Origin: Dipylidium caninum
Lineage: Eukaryota > Platyhelminthes > Cestoda > Cyclophyllidea > Dipylidiidae
Direction of reading: 5' to 3'
DNA length: 64,000 nucleotides
Assembly: GCA_017562135.1 (NCBI GenBank)
Contig: QEYB01001583.1
Location: 33,190 to 97,189 of the forward strand
Both the position numbers and the translations under genes were made by a program. This document shows positions 55,110 through 64,000 of this stretch, piece after piece; position 1 is the stretch's first letter; each line of letters starts with the position of its first letter. Below the pieces are notes generated by a model, which was given only the letters and a program-made list of their open reading frames with translations, made no database searches and was not told the DNA's origin.

Positions 55110-57300
55110 ATGATAAGCCTCACATTAACGCTCACATTGCAAGTTACGCTCTGCTCGTAAATCGCTCATGCATTGCTCACCTCATTCATCGAATGCGCTC
55201 ACCTGCAACGAGCAGCGGACTCCGCCCTATTTCAACAAGCCACCATTAATAACTCACCGCTTCCTACTTTGGGCAAAATAATCTCTTGGCATACATCTCT
55301 TTAGAAGAGTCACCGTCGATGTTCAACGACCTTCGTGTACGAGTTTCACTTTGCCACCTCTGTCAATTCGTTTGGCGATATTGCGGGGGATGTCCGCACC
55401 CTCCTTTTCCGCATAATCTAAGCACCCATCAGCTGTTTTAAATGTTGTTTCAAATGAAAATTGTAATAAAATGAATGGTGCGGATCAATCCTTCCTGACC
55501 ATTGAATGAACTCGAGATTTGCAATTATAATCACTGGGTCGTATTTTCATAATGGATCGGACGGCAGCGTTTAAACAGTGGGCTGGAGAGAGTGAGCACC
55601 GTGGTCCAATCGAATTGCAGCATGACACTCCACATCTCAAATTCATTGGTGGCTTTTCAAATGTCAATTTTCTCTACTTGTCATAATTTTGAGCACGAAT
55701 TATATTGACAGTGCGTCCTATTTGATTTACCCTAGGATAAGGGAAGAGGATCCTGCCGCGATGTGGGCTCATGGGAGCGAGTGACACCGAAGACGCTGTC
55801 GTTTAAACCAGCTATCAATCATGTTTACAACACTGCGTTAACGGTAGGGTGCCAATACCGATGCTTCTTCGTCTAATCCGGGTCTGTTCAGGGTTGAAGT
55901 TAACAACCTCTTTTCGGTCTAACGGAGATAAATTAGAGGTGACAAATTAGATATTCGTGGTTAGACATATCTCTGGCGTTATGAAACAAGTGTCATCCGC
56001 CAACCAAACTGTGCACGTCAACCAAACTCTATGCGTTTTTTTTTGCTTCCATCCGGGCCATGTCTAACCACCTACTTGCAGAATCTGTGCCATGTTATCG
56101 TAGACGAAGGACTCGACTTATTTACCGATGCTCGTACAGTTGCAAATTTACGTCCAGCGGCTACTACTGGCAACCCTGTGAGCCGAGGCCGGAGATATGG
56201 ACTTTTGAGCCAAATTCACATCATCTGTGTCTTGTGGCGTTTGAAATTCATGATTTTCGAGTCCACCGGTTCAGACCTGCGAAACTAGGAAGTGGAGGTG
56301 GAGGAGGAGGAAGTGAGGAAAAAGAAGTCACATTTTTCGTCCAGTCATGCATCCCCATTGTGGTCGCATTTTGTGACGGCTTGTTGTGGTGGCAGTGAGA
56401 CGCCTTCACGGCCTCTTCACATCTTCCACTTACGCTTCCCTCATGTTCAATGCAGTGAGGGAGTTGACGAATTGATGTCCATGCGTATTGCTTTCTCTCG
56501 GCCAACTCTGTCTCAGCGGTAAGTCAGTAGGTCCTCCAAGTGGACATACTGGCAGGTGGTTGGGTGGGCTCGGGTGGGGTCTTTGAGTGATTAGGACGGT
56601 GGGCTCTTACTGCATGATATAAATACACCAAGGTTCTCCACAATAGCAGCAATCAGCAGTCTCAGCTTCCGCGACCTCTCACTTGCTTTCACCGACACAT
56701 GAATGTTGTTTTGCAACGCTTCCCTTACACCCGTGCACGCAACGCCTCAGGTCTCCGCCTCTCTGCCTCTCCGCCTTCCTTTCTTCATTTTCTTCACTTT
56801 AGCCAGCAATCCTGCAGACCTCAATCCGAGGCGCCAAGCTTGGGCAGACACGAAGAGAATGCCCGCTGTCAAAGGCGAACTGCGTGCGATGGGGTTTTTC
56901 CTTTCAAACGGGGACAGCAGAGAAGGGCAAAATTGTGTCGAGAAGGGGTTTCGTCTTTCAAAGGGGACAACAGAAGTGATATGGCCATGAGAAAATCACT
57001 GCTCTCTGTTCGAAAGTGTCAAAGAGGAAGGTCGCCCCCATGTCTTTCCATGTGGCTCGCCGTCTTTCCGACAGGCATCTCAGTAGTCCAATCATTTCGC
57101 AGACACCACCAACCTGAGGAAATATGTGACCGCAGCGTCGAATACAGGGCCTCTCCTCTCTCTCCTCTTCCCTGTTCTCATTTCATCTCTTTTCGACTCA
57201 CCTTTTGGCCAAGGTGAATTGAAGTTGGAAGTGCCAAGCGACGGTGGATTGGACACAGCCTCATCCATCAACCACGAATGAAGAATTCTTCTTTCGACTT
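55110..57300 (+). repeat. Direct duplication of 14860-17000
   Basis: Includes E block copy 6 (55470-55757), the purine tract (56285-56320), the TATA-like element (about 56615) and the M unit (56703-56990). Single-base indels are frequent compared with the first copy. Confidence 0.7.
56703..56990 (+). CDS. M, copy 2
   Basis: Starts MLFCNASLTPVHATPQVSAS and keeps ADTKRMPAVKGELRAMGFFL and KGFRLSKGTTE. Frame changes between the two copies come from one-base runs. An overlapping 172-codon frame (56699-57217) is also open. See 16385. Confidence 0.25.
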   Translation: MLFCNASLTPVHATPQVSASLPLRLPFFIFFTLASNPADLNPRRQAWADTKRMPAVKGELRAMGFFLSNGDSREGQNCVEKGFRLSKGTTEVIWP

Positions 57301-59485
57301 CGGTGCCAAATAGTGCTTCTCGGTCACTTCGCTGCGAATGAAGGTGACACGGGAGATGGTTGTTGCCGACGCGCCGAGGTGTTGTGCAGTTCTTTAACGC
57401 CTTCCGAGTGTCCATTAACGAAGACTTTTTTCTGTTCAAGGCACAACTCCCGCCTTGGAAACTGAACTGAACTGAACTGGAAGATGATAGCTAGGCAGTC
57501 GAGGGCGGAGCGGACAAAATGAAATCGCGTCATGTGTTTTGGAAGTCTGAGGCAAAATGTTATCTCCGAGACACTAACTCCGGTGCCGTGTAGTTCTCGA
57601 CTGACTAGCGACGGAAATTACATCTACACCAATTGGTTAGCAGAACTGTTACTTCTATCCACTTGAACCTACAAACAAACGCGACATTCACCACAGGCAT
57701 ATAGAGAACGAACAAGGCGAAACTCATGAAAACTACTTCAGTGTCCCTCGACACATTTTTTCAACTGCCTTCGAGGCTTTGCTTGACCCACCAAGTGTTG
57801 AAGTTATGTGCGCTTTTGAAGAGGATGCGGGCAGACATTTTGCTGCCTTCCTGCCTGCACTAACAGGCTTCCAGGTGTCAGGTTGGTCAACCTGCAAGCC
57901 ACTTGGCTCTCCTTGACAGGTTTCTGTCGAAAAGGAACTCGGACGTCCCACTGTTCACATCCCGCTACACCTCTGTCCACTCGGATTTCTACTCTCACTC
58001 CACAAAGTCAACCACCAACGCTACTATGTCTGCCGCACGCACCCATCACGCATCTGCCTTTCAGTAAAGATGAAGAAGAAGGAAAAGTAGAAAGGAAGAG
58101 GAGGATGGGGATGAGGGACGTAAACTCTCAATGTTTTGTCTACTGGCCTCTGTTCGAGGCTGTATTTATTTTTGTTGTGGCAACAGGTGAAACGGAGGAG
58201 ATGGGCATGAATGCCACTTTCTTCCACCAAAGCACTCAAATCTTCCACTGATGTCTGAAGAATCCTCCAGCGTTTGGCATAACCTCTGTTTGAAGGTGTC
58301 GTCAAACTGGTAGATTCGCAGCACGTTGCCGTTTTTTAAAAAACCGCACTTCAGGTCGACGAGGGATTGCCGAGGTTGGCGGTGACGAAGGCTTTCTTCT
58401 CTGAGTGCCTTCCTTTAAAGTCTTGAGGAGAGTAAAAGAATTTCCTAGTGTTAGAGACAATGAAAGGCGAGGGCGGCATAAAATGGAGAGGATGGTGAGG
58501 TTTGAATTGGCTTTCATGTAAGGTGTCCCGAGTCACTTGGCGGCGTAGTCTTACCTCCAATTTCGTATCTTTTGTGCCGTTTTGGCAAACCACACAACAT
58601 CGCCATTGTCAGCATTCGTCGGCAGATTACCGGGGGCTGTTGAGGGTACAGTAACCTCTCTAATTCCGAACGGAGATCCGAACAGTTATACTTGGCGTAG
58701 AGAAGATGGGCTCCGTCTGCATACGCAGCACTTTCCATGAACTGTTTTGGAAACAATAGGGAAGAGCAGAGACGCTACCATGCAGTTTACGACATCATCG
58801 TCTGCCTTCAAAAGCCCTTAATTCGCCGGAGTCTTGAGAGGCAAAGGGAGGGACTACGAGGCGTCACGGCTGCTCCTTCCTACGCACACCAAGCACACTT
58901 CTGGCTGGTCGGACAGGGCAGAGGGGAGAGTTAAAGAGCAAGAGAATGGATTCCTACCACAGCGTGCGTCACACCGAAAAGCATGCTAGTCAGGTGACCG
59001 CCTCCCTGCCATCATGGTTAAATAGCTGTCTTAAGACAACAGTTTTCTGACCTCTCCTTGATGCGCGCTCTTTGCAAGTGGGCCTCGATCCATGGCCGTT
59101 GAAAGTTACAGATACGGGAGAGGCGTTTGCAGCGCTGATGGTTGGGTAATAAGCGACGCCGCCAAGGGAGTGGATCATCCTTACATGAGCCATCTCCTCG
59201 GAGGTACCCGTCAGAAAGCACAAATAGGTTTTGTGGACGAAAGCTTAGAGGAAGCCAGAACGCTCGGTTCGTCTGCTCGCGACAAAATCTAGAAACGCGC
59301 CTCAGAACCAGCGATTTACCCGTCTTAACGTACTTGCCTTGTTGCAGTCTTCACCTAAATTAATGGAACACACTCGTTCTGCATTAATAGACAGTCCAGT
59401 CCCATGAGTGAGTCTTCTCCCTTTCTCTGGATATCGCCAACCCGTCACGCCAGCCACCCTCCGTCTACACTCACCTTTTTTCCAG

Positions 59486-60100
59486 CGGGCGCTTTGTCCG
59501 TTTCGCACTACGACGTGCGAGGCCTATCGCCGAGAAACATCGGGGGGCCCCCACCCCAACCTCGTCCATAAACTGGCTTATAAGGCGTTGTCCATACATT
59601 TGGCCTTAGACTTCAAGAGTGGGTGGCGAGGCGACGTATAATCCATCGTCTCGTGGCTTCCATTGTCATGAGGTGTCCGCCAGTCAGAAAAAAAGTGCCA
59701 ATGCTCGTCGAGAGACGAAATTTGAGCTTCACAAGCCAAACATTAGTCAATTCCGGGTCCCCCTCAAGCTAGTTAACTCTATGTCCCTCCCACATTCATA
59801 CCTTCGCTGCTTGGCGCTTCGCATCGTGTGCCTCTACCAGGCCTTCTTCTGCTGCCCGCAGAGTTAAGGGAAGGCACACGGAGAGAACCAGCTTCGTTAA
59901 TCGCCACCCTCAACTTCTCGTCGGCGCGAAGGTTGCAGCACAACACGTCCTCGGCATACGTGTGAAGCAGTTCACGCCGAGGCGTGAAGTCAAAACGTGA
60001 CGATGCTATCGGACACTGCAGCGATAATTGTGTGCAGTGGTGGAGAGTGGCATAATCGTGCTACGACTTCTCCGTTTCGGCCTGTTATCACGGCAAAATA
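59486..60100 (+). pseudogene. A-branch copy, many indels
   Basis: Follows TTTTTTCCAG with GGGCGCTTTGTCCGTTTCG, then recognisable pieces of exon 2 (ATAAGGCGTTGTCCATA, GGTGGCGAGGCGACG) and exon 3 (AAGGCACACGGAGAG). No frame survives for more than about 20 codons. No signal-peptide exon was found, although a remnant CAGTCCCATGAGTGAGT lies at 59395-59411. Confidence 0.45.
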
Positions 60101-61233
60101 TAATGTCGGTCAGTCACGTGCAGTCACCTGCGCACTCATGTGACAATTTATGGTCGGAAAAATTCTCACCGCCAGTCCACCACATTTCGTTCCACACGTC
60201 TGCATAAGCGATTCTTCTCTTCTTTCCAATGTTCACCGCTTTCGCATCCCATGCTGCACCGCGCTCAATTCCGCCGTCGTGAGTTAATAGAAAAAGAAGA
60301 GAAAGTTAGACAAGCAAAGGGGGAGCGTCAACTCCTCATATGCATTTATCTATGGTCCCCATCCCAAATGGTATATATTTAGTCTTGGTAACAATGAGAA
60401 ACGGAAGGAACAGCACGTCAGCACTTTCATTTCATGCGTAGTAGCGCAGTGGCAATTTTCGCCGCTTCACCTTTACGATCAACGCTTCTACTTCTTTTTC
60501 TTTTTTTCTTCTTCTTCTTCGTCGTTCTCGTGGTCGACTTAATGAAGGAAGCACAATTGTTTAGAATCATTTGTCCTGATTTCGCATGATACTGTACGTA
60601 TCATTGCGCGCCTGCGTGTGTTTAAGCACACTCGATTCACTTGTGAAACTTATAACCTTCGGAGTTGACGTATGCGTACGGAGCTCACCTCTAAGTTGCT
60701 TAATTGTCTCTGGTGCTATTTCTTCAGATTCATTTGCACGGCTTCACGATCACCGTGACGGTTTGTAAGGCGCATCTTACTTCTCTGTGGTTCGACCACA
60801 AGCATTGCACAGGAGTTTAACGCAGGCAACTATTGAGTGTTGACTCTTACCAGTATACAATTCACATGCCTGCCATTGTGACCGCCTCACTCCGACATCG
60901 GCAAAACAGGCTTGTCTTACCTGACAAAAGTAACCCTGCTGATGCTCGCCTCATTACAGTGCCTTCGCTCCCCCGCACACGGCCAATCAACCGAGCACGA
61001 AGGCTGCGCTTGAAAAAGCGTGCGCGGTTGCGGAATCAGCGACCTTGAGCAGAAACGGAACATACTCACGCGGAGACCATCACAGGATTTTCAAAAAACG
61101 ACCCGAGACTGGGGTACATGCCTTCTTTTACCATTGCCACGAGACCGTTTTCTTGCCGCTGTGCGGTCTTAACTAATTTGACAACCTCACCTGCCATGAA
61201 TAGCCGCACAAAAATTTACAGCATCCATCCTTC

Positions 61234-62200
61234 GGAATTTGCACGTCAGCTCCACCACCAAACTCCTCCTCCTCCTCCTCCTTCCGCCTCGCCCGGCTAT
61301 TGCCTGTACTTCGCAAGGAGGGAAGAAGAGGGTCGCACTTCTACTCGAACTACAGTCAATGAGTAGCACCCGTTTCATCTCTGTCACGCTTGCATGACCA
61401 CGACACATCCAGCTACCCCCTCCGCCTAAATCGCTTTCTCCCCGCAGGTCCTGTCCGTCTGCGCCTACCGACGTCGAGGCCGTCCACCAAGACCATCGCC
61501 CACCTCGTCCACACTGGCTATAAGCGCTTGGCATCAACATGGCCTTATTAAATGAAGATTGGCGTGGCGACACACCATCGTTTCTCATTTAGTTCGGATT
61601 GTTCAAGGGGTCTCGCAGTCAAAAATGTAATTCGAATGCATCTGTAGAGGACGTAATTTTAGGCTCCACCGCTGTTGCCACTGCTCGGAGTCCTCCCGAC
61701 AGGCATGTTACCCCGCCCTCTCAAACCCCTTGCATGCCTCCCCTCGCTCGCCTCTAACTGAGCACATCTTACAAAACTCGCACCTATCCACTTCAATTCT
61801 CCCCTTATTATCGCTGTTTTGCTTCCGGATACGAAGCATACAGCAGCGTGAAGAATGGCGACACGATTTCACCGCTTCTTCAACCTTCCGGCAAGATGTA
61901 AGCAGACGTACACGAAGAAGACGCCTTCCGTCATCAGTCGCGTCTTCATTCCTCGTCGACGCAAAGGGTGCAGATCCAAGCAATGTGCTGCGCAATCAAC
62001 CGGGTACAGCTGCACGCCGAGTGAGGTCACACACACGTGAAGGTGTCCTCATGACCTCTGAGGAAGTGCGTCACTGGTGGAAAGTGGCATTACGTGCCTA
62101 TCTTCCTCCGGCTTCGCCTGTAACACGGCTAAATTATAATACCATTCTTCGGGTGGAGACATGGACAAGTGCATGTGAAAGTTTACGCTACCCGTCTCTG
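61234..62200 (+). pseudogene. A4-like copy, many indels
   Basis: Corresponds to 24230-25240. The start codon is altered (TTTGCACGTCAG against AATGCACGTCAG), and exon 1, exon 2 and exon 3 are each interrupted by several indels. The exon 3 acceptor region (GATGTAAGCAGACGTACAC) is unchanged. It is followed by the same B exon-3 fragment as A4. Confidence 0.5.
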
Positions 62201-62309
62201 TTCTCCTCGCCCTATCATACTTTCCTTTCATTCTGCTTACCAGCAAACTGGGGATGAGCGCGTGGGCAGACAATTCGTGGCGAGAGATGGTCGAGTTTTG
62301 CGGATTGGG

Positions 62310-62520
62310 GGAGAGATAGGACAACGGCGATAATTTGGCATCTCCCGTCGTCACCTTCATTCACAGCGAAGTGACGCGCAAGAACCCGTTTGGTGAATTG
62401 GTATGATGAAGATCACTGCGCCAGACTCTCCTCTTCGGTCTGCGTGCCGGCAATTCTCCGTATCGGAACTGTTTAAACAAACCTTCGAACGTACTTACCA
62501 TGCGAACTCCTCTGCCTGTA
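62310..62520 (+). pseudogene. B exon 3 fragment fused to A flank, second copy
   Basis: Corresponds to 25290-25496, with the same A-to-B junction (GGGGGAGAGATAGGACAACGG) and many indels. Confidence 0.45.
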
Positions 62521-63084
62521 GTATGAATGATGCTTGCCAAGCAGGAGGCCCTCATCGTTTGCCTACCTCTGAGGAGGGTGTGTACGGGTCGCCCTTCTGA
62601 ATTAGTGGTTTGAGGAAAGAGGGGCGACGTGTTGTTGCTTTACTCACCACACACGCTGACAGTAATTGGGCACCTTCTCGTGGCTAGGGGGTGGGTAGGG
62701 TGGATGGTGGGTGGATGAGCTTAGACGAGAGTTGTTTCGATCCAACATGTGACGGTAGGTCTCGTTTGGAAAGAGTGGCGCTTGAAGGGTGTGACGATGA
62801 AGGCGCGCAGAGTGGGAAGCGTTAAACTCGGCAATAGCTGGGTGGAAGCGTGAATTAGGTTGAACTGCGCCATCACTAAGAACCGATTGTTTCAGAGTGA
62901 GTTTCAGATGGACGTAAAGAAAATATCAGCATCACACGCAAAAGCACACAACAAATTCACTCGTCAGCATACGAAATTATACTGGTTAGCAGCAGGCCAA
63001 CTTTCGACAAGTAGAGCTTCTGCAACACCTGTCGCTGAATCACAGGAATAGCAAGAGTTCAATGCAATTGAAGAGAGTCATTAC

Positions 63085-63590
63085 AGTCCTGTGCAAGTCT
63101 TGCCTCCACTCAACTGCATGCCAAAGCACGTCTTGACAGGCAGACGAGAACAGAGGCGGCCGTCGACCTCCTTCTCCTCCACGCCCTTAGCCCTCAACGT
63201 GGTGTGGTCGGCGAATGGGAGAGGAGGAGGCAAGTGGAGGAAGCGATTGTTGAGCATTGGACGGTCCCACAGTCCACTGTTCGACTTCGAATGAGCCATA
63301 CACACTCGTCTGTCTCCACGCCGCTTCAGCTCACCTCTTCCCTCTATTCGTCCATTGTCTCAGCCTGACGGATGTGCTCATATTGCGAGGAGGAAAGTGT
63401 GTTGAGGCAAAAGTCTCCGCCTGTCAAGACGTTGTTTGCTGGGACGAGCCCCACAGTCCACGTGATGTGGCTATCAGGAGGCCACTCGCATTCGCTCCAC
63501 ACAGCCTCACAACACTGAACAGTTGGTCATTTTCTGCTTCTATGCCGCGTGCAACAACCGATTTGCGACGGTTTCTGCCTGAGAGATGTC
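63085..63590 (+). repeat. C block, copy 4, truncated
   Basis: Follows the order of 6750-7250, then at about 63580 passes into the D/R4 block (GAGATGTCTCAAGGAAACGC). Confidence 0.5.
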
Positions 63591-64000
63591 TCAAGGAAAC
63601 GCTTCAGCGCCTTCGGTAAACACCCCAAGTGCTTCGTGCCATCGCTCGAGCTCAGCCTGACATTTACCTGCCTGTTTCTCCTTGTCACGTGATTAACTGC
63701 AGGCCCTTGCCTCTCCTGATAATTGTCGCCAGAACGGAACCCTAAAAGCACCCATTCCACACACTCCCGCCTCACCCTCATGCAAAGCGAGTCTACTCTC
63801 CTCTCCTCTCCCTCCTTCCCTCCTCGCCTCCTCTGCCTCCCCCCCACCCCACATACTCCACCACCTCGCCACTACGTCTGTCCACTTCGTATGCCACGTT
63901 TATTGCTAGTAGGACAAAAGAGAGCAGTCCGAAAGACAAGTAAATGAGGAGCGTACACACGCCACAAAGCGTTGTCTATGCCTTCATCCAATATGTATAT
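63590..64000 (+). repeat. R4 block start, cut by window edge
   Basis: Matches 7960-8400 and 27100-27540, with a D remnant on the plus strand and the 3' flank of an A gene on the minus strand. The A gene itself would lie beyond the window. Confidence 0.6.

Larger units (their letters stand above)
57301..64000. other. Low-accuracy stretch of A/B/D/C copies
   Basis: The whole stretch consists of copies already described: 57300-58900 (like 17000-18540), 59000-60100 (inverted R4, with A exon 2 from 59486 and exon 3 near 59868), 60120-62600 (like 23080-26330), 62600-63100 (like 6335-6790 and 52140-52650), C block 4 (63085-63590) and R4 start (63590-64000). Compared with those copies, single bases are inserted or lost every 15-40 bases, including outside homopolymers. 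Reading frames here cannot be trusted. Confidence 0.6.

Noticed and set aside
1..64000. Transposase, reverse transcriptase or integrase genes behind the duplications
   Set aside because: No frame shows a recognisable catalytic motif such as a YxDD box or a clear DDE arrangement, and no terminal repeats or target-site duplications were found at block edges.
1..64000. tRNA genes
   Set aside because: I looked for B-box-like GGTTCGA(A/T)TCC sequences with suitable partners and found none that fold convincingly by eye. A dedicated search could still find one.
1..64000. Naming the A/B proteins as a known helminth surface antigen family
   Set aside because: Signal peptide, few cysteines, a possible hydrophobic tail and many copies resemble some expanded tapeworm antigen families, but I cannot match actual sequence from memory, so no name is given.

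Overview
The window looks like nuclear DNA of an animal, not of a bacterium, phage or plasmid. No continuous long genes are present. Short coding pieces are separated by small GT..AG introns of about 80-150 bases, TATA-like boxes sit about 40 bases before start codons, AATAAA signals follow some stops, and simple repeats are common. A secreted protein family duplicated in many rearranged copies would fit a parasitic worm (helminth), but no housekeeping gene, rRNA or tRNA is here to confirm this, so the taxonomic guess is weak.

The window is a mosaic of segmental duplications. Almost every block occurs two to six times, directly or inverted. The largest structures are an inverted pair 20446-23830 / 30235-33657, and an inverted pair 31000-36535 / 43110-48573 around a spacer of about 6.6 kb. 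Direct pairs include 8-896 / 37086-37978, 1301-2458 / 39105-40256, 5121-7312 / 50489-53177, 7410-9905 / 26595-29045 and 14570-17300 / 54810-57300.

The clearest coding content is one gene family that I found by comparing copies with each other. Branch A has a signal-peptide exon, a middle exon starting Cys-Pro, a third exon and, in some copies, a hydrophobic C-terminal tail. Copies are A1 (4541-5484, +), A2 (9186-8162, -), A3 (18790-19590, +), A4 (24230-25116, +), A5 (28340-27389, -), A6 (53897-53178, -) and two poorly resolved copies near 59486-60100 and 61234-62200. Branch B (5954-6335, 19861-20290, 25290-26238, 51247-52056, 62310-62520) has the same exon layout and the same four cysteines but different sequence. 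A third set, E and E' (nine copies), may be a more distant branch. Most copies are damaged: missing exons, fused to each other, or with in-frame stops or lost splice donors. A1, A2 and A4 are the best preserved.

Other candidates are pieces whose reading frame looks protein-like but whose function I cannot name: D (opposite strand, just beyond the 3' ends of A genes), F1 and F2 (9983-10213; 14607-14796; 54697-55109), H (terminal exon with a poly(A) signal, 42263-42508, -), L (2696-2920), M (16385-16654) and G (36342-35968 and its mirror copy).

Sequence quality limits every conclusion. Copies that are otherwise almost identical differ by many single-base insertions and deletions, often in homopolymers, and this becomes very dense from about 57.3 kb to the end. 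That pattern suggests uncorrected long-read consensus. Many frameshifts may therefore be sequencing errors, not real gene damage.
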